Shown: positions 25,482 to 34,220 of the stretch, piece after piece
How the letters are laid out: every line of letters begins with the position of its first letter
Numbering within the stretch: position 1 is the first letter of the stretch
Source of the DNA: Lachnospiraceae bacterium
GTDB taxonomy: Bacteria; Bacillota; Clostridia; Lachnospirales; Lachnospiraceae
Direction of reading: 5' to 3'
NCBI GenBank assembly: GCA_023663945.1
Contig: JAMPGL010000035.1
Location: 1 to 44,454, forward strand
Length of the DNA: 44,454 bases
Notes under the pieces: model-generated
Seen by the model: only the letters and a program-made list of their open reading frames with translations
Databases searched by the model: none
Told to the model about the DNA's origin: nothing
Translations under genes and position numbers: made by a program

Positions 25482-28400
25482 TTTAATAGTTTTTCAAATT
25501 CTTCTGCCGGCATTGGCTTGTAAAAATAAAATCCTTGTACGCATCTGCTGCCCTGCTGCCGGATAAAATCTACCTGCTCCATGGTCTCCACGCCCTCGGA
25601 GACAACTGCAAATCCCAGATTTTCCGCAAGCTGCATCATTGCTGAGATGACCGCCCGGCTCTTTTCATCCAACTGATTCTTTAAGAAAAATCCTCCATCT
25701 AACTTAATCACGTCCACCGGAAGCGATTTCATAAGGCTTAAAGTGGAAAATCCCGCGCCGAAATCGTCCATGGAGGTTATGTATCCGATTTCCTTCATCT
25801 GCTTGATCATGTCAATCAGACGTTCCGTGTCCTCAAAGAATACGCTTTCTGTAATTTCAAGCTCAATCTGCTCCGGCTTTAAGCCGTACTTGTCGCTTAA
25901 CCCCTTCATATAAGAGGGCAGCTCATCATTGAGCAGGTGAAGCCTTGACACGTTGACAGAAATTAACGGCACCTTTTTGCCCGCATCCTGCCACTTCTTA
26001 ATCAGGCGGAATGTCTCTTCGTAGACAAACTTGTCAATCTCCACAATCAGTCCGTTTTCCTCCGCAAGAGGAATAAACCGTCCGGGCGAAATCAGGTTGT
26101 TGTCCTTATCAACCAGCCTTACCAGAGCCTCCGCTCCGATAATCTCTCCGGTGACAATGTCCACCTTCGGCTGGAAATACACCCGGAAATATCCCTTCTG
26201 CAGGGAGGTCTTCATGGTTCTGTTGGTCTCTTCGCGCTCCTTTTCCTGATCTTCAAATTCCTTGGAATATACATAAACTCCGTTGGTCTCGTAGATGTTT
26301 TTCAGCGCAACCTTCCGCGCCTTCATGGCACGGTCAAGGCACCTGCTGATATATTCCTCCTCGTCGGAAATATAATAGATGCCGGAAAAACAATTGATGG
26401 AAATATTGGGGAACCGCTTCCGGAACATTCCTGTCAGGGAATCGGAGAGTTCGCCCACTCTCTGGTAAAGCCTTTCCATGGTTCTCTTTTTCATCAGGAT
26501 TGCAAAGTCGTCTCCCTTAATACGGCACAAGAGCTCGTCTTCCTGAAGCCCCTCTTTTATCTCTTCTGCAAACCTGCGGAGCACCTGATCTCCGATTTCG
26601 TATCCATATTCATCATTGATTCTGGAAAAATCCTGTATTCCCAAAAATACAAGGGTATAACAGCCCTTATCCCTTTTGATGGCTCTCACTGCTTCTAACT
26701 TAAACTTCTCGTAGGACATTGCCCCTGTCAGCTGATCCTCTCCCTTGACGCGCTCCATGAACGCAGTCACATTGGACTTGCACAGCAAAAACAGTCTGTC
26801 GCCGGGCGTCCGGTCCATCACGGATGCCGTCAGTGTATACCAGCTGTCCTCTTCGCCGTCATAGGTTTCTATAATGTTCTGCTCTTTTCCGCTCTGGCAG
26901 TCTGCAATCGGACAGGACGGGCAGGGAGTGCTTCTTCCCATAAACGCCTCATAACAAATCTGTCCATATCTGGCATTGGGATAACATTCTCTGGCATAAT
27001 GGCTCATATAGCGGATCCGGTAGTCCTGTTCTCCCACCATGTAGTAAATCAGATTCTGCACGTCCATTGCCTTTTTGCCGACCAAATATTCCGTCTCTAA
27101 CTCTTCCTTGGTCTGCCGCTGAAGCAGGTAGCTGGAAATCATTCTGGTGATGCTGGACAAGGTAGCAATCTCAACCTTCTTCCATTCCTTTTCCTCCCAG
27201 CTCTCAAAGGTGAGGACTCCCGCCATCTTTCCATTGTCCATAATGGGAAATTGGATTGCCGATACCGGCACCTTGTTCATCGCAAAAATGTCCTTGCCGT
27301 AGTCCTCCTTCTCATCCTTTCCTCCGGTAAGAATGTTGTATTCCATCTCCTGATAGTATTTCTCCATGACATACCAGTTAACGCTGGCGGTCTGCTCCAT
27401 CTTCTCTAAATCGTCTCCGTCATCTTTCCTTACCCATCTGGAAGTGACACGTATCTTTCGGTTGACATTGTCCCATTCCATCAGCGTGCTTCGGTCTAAA
27501 GAAAAATAAAGGCACACTTCCTCAAAAATCTTGTGGATTGCCTGATAAAAATCCTTTTCATTGCTTATGGTCATAAAGGAAAAGTCAAACAGATCTTTAT
27601 TGATGTTGACAAACTGCTGGTCAAGCGCCAGCATATTTCTGTTTCTGTCGTTTATTTTGCGGTAGGTTTCTCCGATGGTTGTCCCGTAATCCACACCCTT
27701 TTGATATAGGACATACTGGTTTTTGCCGCTTTGCTTTGCGTGGTACAAGGCGATGTCCGCGCTTCGATACAGCTCGTCAAAATTTCCGCCGTCTCTTGGA
27801 AACAGCGCCGCGCCCAGACTGATGCTGCACCTTTGTCCGTCCCTCTCATCCATAAACTCCTGAAAGCGGAGCAGCATCTTGTTGATATGCTTGCCAAGCT
27901 TATCCTCCCCTCCGATGCGGGGACAATAAACCATAAATTCATCTCCAAATACTCTGCATACAATATCCTTTGCCTTAAAGTTCGTATAAATAATGTTTGC
28001 CGCCATTTCGAGGACTGTATCGCCGTAGACATGCCCGTAAGCCTCATTGATCCTGCTAAAATCATCTAAGTCAATCAGCATAAGCGCGCTGGTGCTCGTC
28101 GGTTCACTATCCTCCGGATCCATAAGCCTTTTCTCGATCATCTTTTGAGCGACTTCCAAATTGTAAAGACCTGTCAGGGCATCCTTGGTCACTTCTCTTT
28201 CCAAAAGCTCCCGGTCTGTCTTTTCTCTGGTGACATCCGATACTTTTCCGATTACCTTGACAGGCTCACCGTTTCCATCGTAAACCGTGTTTCCCTCCTG
28301 CCGCAGCCACGCAAATTTCCCATTATCCCGGAGCATTCTAATCTCATACATGATATGAGCTTTCCCCCGGTCTAAGCTGTCGCAAAATTCTTCAAAAACA

Positions 28401-28648
28401 TGAATGTCCTCCGGATGCACCAGATTCCATTCCAATATTTGTTCCCGGTAGTTCTCAACCGTCAGGTTATCGTTGCTCCATTTCCCTTCCAGCTTACGGC
28501 TTTGTATCAGGCGCTTTCCTTTAATGTCATACTCCCACAATCCGCGGTCCTGATTGTCATATAGTCCGCCGTTTTTCTCCATAACCTTTAACTGGCTCTC
28601 GAGAGCTTCAATCTTTTTCTTAAGCTCTGCTACTTTGTCTGTATCCAT
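25469..28648 (-). CDS. PAS-GGDEF-GAF-PAS-GGDEF-EAL cyclic-di-GMP protein
   Basis: The 1059-residue protein has, in order, a coiled start (1-25), PAS (about 35-145), GGDEF (155-315, motif FGDEF at 234-238), a GAF-like region (360-515), a second PAS with a C-x2-C-x4-C cluster (576-584), a second GGDEF (637-795, motif KGDDF at 711-715), and EAL (815-1055). The EAL part keeps EALVR (E840), NVS, EITES, DDFGAG, IKLD, SEGVET and QGF, so it is probably an active c-di-GMP phosphodiesterase. Both GGDEF motifs are altered in their first position, so cyclase activity is doubtful. No membrane helix is present; it is a cytosolic sensor. Confidence 0.85.
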   Translation of the reverse strand: MDTDKVAELKKKIEALESQLKVMEKNGGLYDNQDRGLWEYDIKGKRLIQSRKLEGKWSNDNLTVENYREQILEWNLVHPEDIHVFEEFCDSLDRGKAHIMYEIRMLRDNGKFAWLRQEGNTVYDGNGEPVKVIGKVSDVTREKTDRELLEREVTKDALTGLYNLEVAQKMIEKRLMDPEDSEPTSTSALMLIDLDDFSRINEAYGHVYGDTVLEMAANIIYTNFKAKDIVCRVFGDEFMVYCPRIGGEDKLGKHINKMLLRFQEFMDERDGQRCSISLGAALFPRDGGNFDELYRSADIALYHAKQSGKNQYVLYQKGVDYGTTIGETYRKINDRNRNMLALDQQFVNINKDLFDFSFMTISNEKDFYQAIHKIFEEVCLYFSLDRSTLMEWDNVNRKIRVTSRWVRKDDGDDLEKMEQTASVNWYVMEKYYQEMEYNILTGGKDEKEDYGKDIFAMNKVPVSAIQFPIMDNGKMAGVLTFESWEEKEWKKVEIATLSSITRMISSYLLQRQTKEELETEYLVGKKAMDVQNLIYYMVGEQDYRIRYMSHYARECYPNARYGQICYEAFMGRSTPCPSCPIADCQSGKEQNIIETYDGEEDSWYTLTASVMDRTPGDRLFLLCKSNVTAFMERVKGEDQLTGAMSYEKFKLEAVRAIKRDKGCYTLVFLGIQDFSRINDEYGYEIGDQVLRRFAEEIKEGLQEDELLCRIKGDDFAILMKKRTMERLYQRVGELSDSLTGMFRKRFPNISINCFSGIYYISDEEEYISRCLDRAMKARKVALKNIYETNGVYVYSKEFEDQEKEREETNRTMKTSLQKGYFRVYFQPKVDIVTGEIIGAEALVRLVDKDNNLISPGRFIPLAEENGLIVEIDKFVYEETFRLIKKWQDAGKKVPLISVNVSRLHLLNDELPSYMKGLSDKYGLKPEQIELEITESVFFEDTERLIDMIKQMKEIGYITSMDDFGAGFSTLSLMKSLPVDVIKLDGGFFLKNQLDEKSRAVISAMMQLAENLGFAVVSEGVETMEQVDFIRQQGSRCVQGFYFYKPMPAEEFEKLLKPSA

Positions 28649-28650
28649 TT

Positions 28651-28683
28651 CCTTCCCCCGTTAACCCCTAAAACCCTAAAACC
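28651..28683 (-). promoter_or_regulatory. G-rich 5' UTR overlapping the ribosome site of the GGDEF/EAL gene
   Basis: The transcribed strand has GG, GGG, GGGG and GGGGG tracts separated by three loops of exactly 5 nt (C runs on plus at 28682-28683, 28674-28676, 28665-28668, 28655-28659), just before GGAA and the start codon. This could fold into a G-quadruplex that covers the ribosome binding site. The TTTTAGGG-like repeat is incidental. Confidence 0.4.
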
Positions 28684-28711
28684 TTTCGGCACCTATTAAT
28701 TACATCATTAT

Positions 28712-28738
28712 ATTATACCATTTTTTTACCCCCCACAA
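28712..28738 (-). promoter_or_regulatory. Possible extended -10 promoter of the GGDEF/EAL gene
   Basis: On the minus strand TGG-TATAAT (28712-28720) is an extended -10 element. A poor -35 match TTGTGG is 15 bp upstream. The transcript would have a leader of about 60 nt containing the G-rich segment. Confidence 0.5.
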
Positions 28739-28757
28739 TAGGACTTTCCGTACAGAT

Positions 28758-29627
28758 TTATAAAATATGCTGCTTTTTAAACTGCTTCGGCGTGACACCC
28801 TTCCACTTTCGGAAGGTCTTGATCAGATGGCTGCTGTCCGAAAATCCTGTTTCCTGACTGATATAGCTTAAATCAAAATCCGTAAACAACAGCAGATCTA
28901 CCGCTTTATTAACCCGGATGAACTCAATGTATTCCTTGCAGGAGCGTCCATAATACTGTTTAAAATTCTTGGCAAAATAGGAATAGCTCATGTTGCACAT
29001 ATCCGCCAAGTCTTCCACCCGGATTGCCTCTCCGGCGTGGGCGTCGATATAGGCGGTAATCGCATGGATAGAATCGGATTCCGTCAGGCACGCCGCCTTG
29101 TCCGTGCTGAAACCCTCCGCCCGCCAAATCCGTATTAAATGCATCAGCAGATAGCAGATTTTATTGTGGACAATAATGTCATATCCGTAATTTTTTCCCC
29201 AAAGCTCTCTGCTGCACTCTTCAAGAATATCTTTGATATGCAGGTCACGGATAGTTTCTTCCTTAAAACAAATATTTACCTCTGCACTTTTTTTGGCGTT
29301 TTCCAAAATCACCCTCAGCCGGGGCGCATAGCTGTTTTCCGTATACAGTTTATTGACGTCAAACTTAATTCCCTCGTATTTAAGAGGAAAATTGGTAGCC
29401 GTGTAAATGGCATGCACGGTCTCCGGATGAAAAAGAATCATATCACCCGGCTCCACCACATAGCTTTTGCCGTCACACTCCACCAGCCCGGTTCCCTCCA
29501 GCATATAAATAATCTCCATAAAATAATGCCAATGGGGGCGTACAGGAAACGGCATACAGGAAGTATCATATGAAAAAGCCTCATAGGGAGACTCCAGCGT
29601 ATCACAATACTCAAATAAATACTGCAT
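28758..29627 (-). CDS. AraC family transcriptional regulator
   Basis: The 289-residue protein has an N-terminal cupin sensor (about 10-100, with RPHWHYFMEI and GDMILFHPETVH) and a C-terminal AraC double helix-turn-helix (about 190-289, ending in FRKWKGVTPKQFKK). Such regulators usually sense a sugar and activate nearby catabolic genes. It is divergent from the GH9-GH113 pair across about 130 bp, so it probably controls these genes. The inducer is unknown; an oligosaccharide from beta-mannan or beta-glucan would suit the context. Confidence 0.88.
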   Translation of the reverse strand: MQYLFEYCDTLESPYEAFSYDTSCMPFPVRPHWHYFMEIIYMLEGTGLVECDGKSYVVEPGDMILFHPETVHAIYTATNFPLKYEGIKFDVNKLYTENSYAPRLRVILENAKKSAEVNICFKEETIRDLHIKDILEECSRELWGKNYGYDIIVHNKICYLLMHLIRIWRAEGFSTDKAACLTESDSIHAITAYIDAHAGEAIRVEDLADMCNMSYSYFAKNFKQYYGRSCKEYIEFIRVNKAVDLLLFTDFDLSYISQETGFSDSSHLIKTFRKWKGVTPKQFKKQHIL

Positions 29628-29760
29628 CTCTTTCTCCTGAATAGATTTTTACAATTTTTATATGGCTCTATTATAGCGAAAAAGTTTTTCAAATGCTATA
29701 GTTTTTTTATTGTTAGGAATAAGCATAAAAATACATCTACAGGAAGAGGTTTTGTGCAGT

Positions 29761-32259
29761 ATGAAATCAGCAATCGTACATGAAAATGGTTTTCAATTGG
29801 ATACTTCTGCCGGTTATTTCCGCAACTGTGGGGTAAATGTTATGGCTTTTGACGACATTTATCCCGCAGGGCATCAGTCAGGGATAAGTATCATCATGCA
29901 CGGCCGCCGCGCCGCAACCAACGGCGATCTTCGTTTTGAGCAGACGCCGGGGCAGTGGCAGCCCACTCCCAAGCAGGAAAACCGTGTCATGAATGAAGCG
30001 GAAAATACAATTACAACCACTCTCAGTTACCCCAATTACGAGGGACATTTGAAGGGCTTTAACCCTATGATCTATCCGGATTACCCGTTTCAATATGAGG
30101 TGGAGGTTAAGGGTGCGGGGGATGCCGTTCTTGTGACGGTAAACCTAAAAGAGCCCATCCCCGACAAATATGTGGGAAAATTATGCTTTAATTTGGAGCT
30201 TTTCCCCGGTTCTTTATTTGGAAAGCCTTGGATTATGGACAACAAGCAGGGAATCTTTCCCTTACAGCCAAACGGCCCTACCTTGTCCATGCCTACCAAT
30301 TACCTGCATACGGACGGTTTCCCCGTTCCGGATTCTAAGGTAGACAAAAAGCGTCTTTCCGGAGATAATAAAGGGTATAATCCTATTATTGCAGACGATA
30401 TTATTGCAGAGCCCTATGCCTGCGGAAGGCGTTTCACCGTGCGTCCGGATGACCCTTACAGCCGGTTTACCATCGAAACGTTAGAAGCGGATTTAAAATT
30501 ATACGACGGGCGCATGAACCACAATAACGGATGGTTTGTCCTAAGCAGTGAAATCCCTGCCGGCAAATCCCAGGGCGCCGTCAGGTGGATTATCACTCCC
30601 CATGTGGTGAGTGACTGGCTCTACCCTCCTGTTATCCAGACTTCACAGGTGGGATACCATCCCGCTCAGCCCAAGAAAGCCGTTATTGAACTGGATAAGC
30701 AAGATACCAGCCAAAAGGATGCCGTTCTTTATCGGATAACCGAGCAGGGAGAAGAGGCATTCCTCACTCTTTCCGGGGAGGAATGGGGCAGTTTTCTCCG
30801 CTACCGCTATCTGGTGTTTCCTTTTACCGAAGTGCGCGAAGAAGGGCTTTACAAGATTCGGTACGGCTCCGCAGAATCTTCTATTTTCAGAATTGCCGAG
30901 GATATTTATGACCGCGGGGTCTGGCAGCCGGTATTAGAATACTTTCTCCCGGTACAGATGTGCCACATGCGCGTAAACGAAAAGTACCGCGTCTGGCATG
31001 GGCTGTGCCACAACGATGACGCACGCATGGCTCCCGTCAATTGTCTGCATTTTGACGGATATGAGCAGGGACCTTCCACTCTGACTAAGTATCAGCCCGG
31101 AGAATCGGTTCCCGGATTAAATTCAGGAGGCTGGCACGATGCCGGTGATTATGACCTGCGGATTGAATCTCAATCCGGCGAAGCGTACATTCTTACCCTT
31201 GCCTTTGAGGAGTTTCACGTTGATTATGACGCGACAACCATTGACCAGCAGGCAAAGATTACTGAAATCCATCAGCCCGACGGCAAAAATGACATCTTAC
31301 AGCAGATTGAACACGGGCTGCTTACGGTTGTGGGCGGTTATCAGTCTCTGGGAAGATTATACCGGGGCATTATTTCCAGCAGTCTCAGGCAGTATGTCCA
31401 TTTGGGAGATGGTTCCACGATGACAAACGGAATCCCCGGTGATGAGGACGACCGATGGGTATTTACGGAGGAGAATCCGCCCCGGGAATTGACGACGGTG
31501 GCTCACTTAGCGGCGGCTTCCCGTGCCATGCGGGGCTTTAACGATGCCTTAGGCGGGCAGGCGCTGAGCGCCGCTTCGGAATTGTACGAAATTACCGACG
31601 GGGAAGGAAAGGCAAGACTCCCAAAGATTCATGCCGCTGTGGAATTGTTCTTGACAACAGGGGAGCAGAAGTATAAAGACCATCTGCTTGCCGAAAGGGA
31701 ATTTATCACAGAGAATATCGAGTCGGCAGGATGGATTATCTGCCGGGCTTTAAAAGAGCTGAATGCGGAAGCTTTCACACAGGCAGTCCGGGATGCATTA
31801 GAGCCCCTAAAGACACACTTTGATGAGCAGATTGCAGAAACTCCTTACGGAATCCCCTACCGCCCTTATATCTGGGGCGCAGGGTGGAATATCCAGCACA
31901 CCGGGTTTCATTATTACTTCCTGCACAAGGCGTTTCCCGATTTATTCAAGCCGGAACTGATTTTTAACGCGCTGAATTTTGTGCTGGGCTGTCATCCGGG
32001 GTCAAATACCGCTTCCTTTGCTTCCGGCGTGGGCGCTAAGTCAGCCACTACCGCCTACGGATGCAACCGTGCGGACTGGTCCTATATTCCCGGCGGAGTG
32101 GTATCCGGCACTGCGCTGATCCGTCCTGATTTTCCGGAGCTGTTGGAATTTCCTTTTCTCTGGCAGCAGATGGAATATGTGCTGGGCGGCGGCTCTTCCA
32201 CTTACCTGTTTCTTGTGCTTGCCGCACGGCAATTACTTGGCAGGAAACCCTGTAACTGA
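29761..32259 (+). CDS. Glycoside hydrolase family 9 enzyme, probably intracellular
   Basis: The 832-residue protein has an N-terminal beta-rich region without clear family (about 1-285), a CelD-type Ig-like domain (290-380), and a GH9 (alpha/alpha)6 domain (390-832). The catalytic base site is GGWHDAGDYD with D460 and D463; the candidate acid is E805 in QMEYVLGGGSS. No signal peptide or anchor is present, so it should act in the cytosol on imported beta-1,4-linked oligosaccharides. The ATG at 29761 is preferred, with GGAAGAGG 11 bp before; an upstream TTG has no ribosome site. GH113 follows 30 bp later. The exact substrate is not known. Confidence 0.8.
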   Translation: MKSAIVHENGFQLDTSAGYFRNCGVNVMAFDDIYPAGHQSGISIIMHGRRAATNGDLRFEQTPGQWQPTPKQENRVMNEAENTITTTLSYPNYEGHLKGFNPMIYPDYPFQYEVEVKGAGDAVLVTVNLKEPIPDKYVGKLCFNLELFPGSLFGKPWIMDNKQGIFPLQPNGPTLSMPTNYLHTDGFPVPDSKVDKKRLSGDNKGYNPIIADDIIAEPYACGRRFTVRPDDPYSRFTIETLEADLKLYDGRMNHNNGWFVLSSEIPAGKSQGAVRWIITPHVVSDWLYPPVIQTSQVGYHPAQPKKAVIELDKQDTSQKDAVLYRITEQGEEAFLTLSGEEWGSFLRYRYLVFPFTEVREEGLYKIRYGSAESSIFRIAEDIYDRGVWQPVLEYFLPVQMCHMRVNEKYRVWHGLCHNDDARMAPVNCLHFDGYEQGPSTLTKYQPGESVPGLNSGGWHDAGDYDLRIESQSGEAYILTLAFEEFHVDYDATTIDQQAKITEIHQPDGKNDILQQIEHGLLTVVGGYQSLGRLYRGIISSSLRQYVHLGDGSTMTNGIPGDEDDRWVFTEENPPRELTTVAHLAAASRAMRGFNDALGGQALSAASELYEITDGEGKARLPKIHAAVELFLTTGEQKYKDHLLAEREFITENIESAGWIICRALKELNAEAFTQAVRDALEPLKTHFDEQIAETPYGIPYRPYIWGAGWNIQHTGFHYYFLHKAFPDLFKPELIFNALNFVLGCHPGSNTASFASGVGAKSATTAYGCNRADWSYIPGGVVSGTALIRPDFPELLEFPFLWQQMEYVLGGGSSTYLFLVLAARQLLGRKPCN

Positions 32260-32289
32260 TCATACGGAATGTTTAGAAAGGAAAATTTT

Positions 32290-33219
32290 ATGCAGTTTTT
32301 AAAAGGAATCACATTTGCGCCCTTTTGTCCAAAGGGAAGTTTTCAAAAAAAGGAAGCCTACGAGAGCTTTGACAATTTAGTCCTGAGCACGGGAGCAAAC
32401 TTTATCACCCTCGTACCTAACGGCCTGCAGGAAACTCCTCAGTCCGAAGAAATTTCCTATTCCTCTTACGCTACCTTGTCTGATGAAGAATTAATTCAGA
32501 TGATTGATTATATTCACGATGCAGGGCTGACGATTGCACTGAAGCCCACTGTGAACTGTATGAATGGAACCTGGCGCGCACATATCAATTTTTTTGATAA
32601 GGATGTGCACTGCGAGCCCAAATGGAGCAACTGGTTTGCCTCCTACACCAAATTCCAGCTTCATTATGCAAAGATTGCCGAGGAGACAGGCTGTGAAATG
32701 TTTATCGCCGGCTGTGAGATGGTCATGTCCGAGCGCAGAAGTGATGAGTGGAGAAAGCTTATCTCCGATATTCGCGGCGTTTACCACGGTCCCGTAACCT
32801 ATAATACAGACAAGTATCAGGAAGATAATGTTACTTGGTGGGACTGTGTTGATTATATCTGTTCCAGCGGATACTATCCAACCAACGATTGGGAAAAGGA
32901 GCTTGACCGGATTGAACAGGTTGTCCAAAAGTTTCAAAAACCGTTCTTCTTTGCAGAATGCGGCTGTATGTCCACAAAGGGCTCATCCACCGCTCCCAAT
33001 GATTGGACCATGCATGGAGAGGTTGACTTAAAGGAGCAGGCGGACTGGTATACGGCTATGTTTGAAGCCTGCCAAAAGCGAAGCTGGGTAGGCGGGTTCT
33101 GTCTTTGGGACTGGCCGTGGAAACAATACCCGGCAAACAAAGCTGATTCCAACTCCGGTTATAATATTTATGCAAAGCCCGCACAGGATGTTGTCAAGAA
33201 ATATTACGACAAATTTTAA
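32290..33219 (+). CDS. GH113-like beta-mannanase/mannosidase
   Basis: The 309-residue protein is a clan GH-A type TIM barrel resembling GH113. It starts with KGITFAPF, has E143 in FIAGCEM as the likely acid/base and E223 in FFFAECGC as the likely nucleophile. GH113 enzymes act on beta-1,4-mannan or mannooligosaccharides. There is no signal peptide. The start at 32290 has AAAGGA at good spacing. Together with the GH9 gene it forms a two-gene operon ending at the hairpin at 33260-33293. Family assignment is by pattern and not certain. Confidence 0.68.
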   Translation: MQFLKGITFAPFCPKGSFQKKEAYESFDNLVLSTGANFITLVPNGLQETPQSEEISYSSYATLSDEELIQMIDYIHDAGLTIALKPTVNCMNGTWRAHINFFDKDVHCEPKWSNWFASYTKFQLHYAKIAEETGCEMFIAGCEMVMSERRSDEWRKLISDIRGVYHGPVTYNTDKYQEDNVTWWDCVDYICSSGYYPTNDWEKELDRIEQVVQKFQKPFFFAECGCMSTKGSSTAPNDWTMHGEVDLKEQADWYTAMFEACQKRSWVGGFCLWDWPWKQYPANKADSNSGYNIYAKPAQDVVKKYYDKF

Positions 33220-33259
33220 AATGCCTATATCTTTTTTAGCTACTATATTCCCTATATTG

Positions 33260-33293
33260 ATGGCTGGCAGAGTCTTGTTATTCTGCCAGCCAT
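33260..33293 (+). terminator. Terminator hairpin after GH113 (possibly bidirectional)
   Basis: Perfect 12-bp arms ATGGCTGGCAGA (33260-33271) and TCTGCCAGCCAT (33282-33293) enclose a 10-nt loop. The downstream T run is interrupted (TCCCCTTTCCC). It lies between convergent genes, so it may act for both directions. Confidence 0.68.
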
Positions 33294-33311
33294 TCCCCTT
33301 TCCCTCATTTC

Positions 33312-34172
33312 TTAAAATGCAATTCCCAAAAGCTCCATGACAATTCCCGCCAACACTCCGACTGCATACAAAAGAAGGGTTATCTTCACGTTTTCTTTTA
33401 AGTCGTCGTTTACCCTGAAAAGCACAAGCAGACCGACTCCTGTTCCGGAAAGCAATCCTGAAATCATAGCTCCCGCCCCAAGAACCCCTTCCAGATAAAG
33501 CTGGGTCAGCACAACCGAGGAGGCGCAGTTGGGAATCAGCCCCACTATCCCTGCAAGCGCCGGACCCAAAACAGGCTTGGACGAGAGAAAAGAGGCAATC
33601 GCCGCTTCCCCAATCCACTCAATCAAAAGATTCAATAGGAAAGAAACTAACAAAATAAATGCAAAAATCTGAACCGTGTGGCAAAGCGCCGACCGAAAAA
33701 TATTTTCCTCACTGCAATGACAATGTTGATGGTCACAAATCTGCTCAATCCGAAGTTCTTCTTTGGAGTTTCCTGTCCTCTTGCGCATCCACAAATCCGC
33801 CAAAGCTCCCGCCGTCATGCCGACCACCGCTTTCAGCAGAAGAATTTTGACAATAAGCGAAAGGGCGGCATGTTCCGATATTAAAATGGGGAGCATCTCA
33901 TCCGATGTGGATAAGAAAACTGCCAAAAGCGTGCCCAGCGTAATAATCCGTCCGGCATACAGATTAGAAGCCGCCGCCGAAAATCCGCATTGGGGAACTA
34001 CTCCAAAAACACCCCCGAAAACAAAACCCCATCTTCCCGATTTCTGCAAAAGCAATCCTGTTTTTTGGCTGGTTTTGTGTTCCAGATATTCCATCGCTAA
34101 ATAGGTGATAAATAAAAACGGAAGAAGCTTTGCTCCATCTAACAGAGCCTCCTTTGCAGCTTCAAATATCAT
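33312..34172 (-). CDS. Putative heavy-metal/manganese exporter (ArsP_2-like, 10 TM family)
   Basis: The 286-residue polytopic membrane protein has two related halves: GVVPQCGFSAAASNLYAG in the first and GLIPNCASSVVLTQLYLEG in the second, as in the putative metal exporter family annotated ArsP_2/DUF2899. A central loop with CDHQHCHC could bind metal ions. The substrate (arsenic, manganese or another ion) cannot be told from sequence. It is convergent to GH113 and not in an obvious operon; the deacetylase gene begins upstream. Confidence 0.7.
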   Translation of the reverse strand: MIFEAAKEALLDGAKLLPFLFITYLAMEYLEHKTSQKTGLLLQKSGRWGFVFGGVFGVVPQCGFSAAASNLYAGRIITLGTLLAVFLSTSDEMLPILISEHAALSLIVKILLLKAVVGMTAGALADLWMRKRTGNSKEELRIEQICDHQHCHCSEENIFRSALCHTVQIFAFILLVSFLLNLLIEWIGEAAIASFLSSKPVLGPALAGIVGLIPNCASSVVLTQLYLEGVLGAGAMISGLLSGTGVGLLVLFRVNDDLKENVKITLLLYAVGVLAGIVMELLGIAF

Positions 34173-34220
34173 GTCTCTCTCCTTCTTCTCATATGCAGGC
34201 GCATATATCGGTCTTAACGC

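Noticed and set aside
28663-28683. Telomere-like CCCTAAAA repeat
   Set aside because: Only two copies in a bacterial leader; coincidental, though the G tracts are reported as a possible quadruplex.
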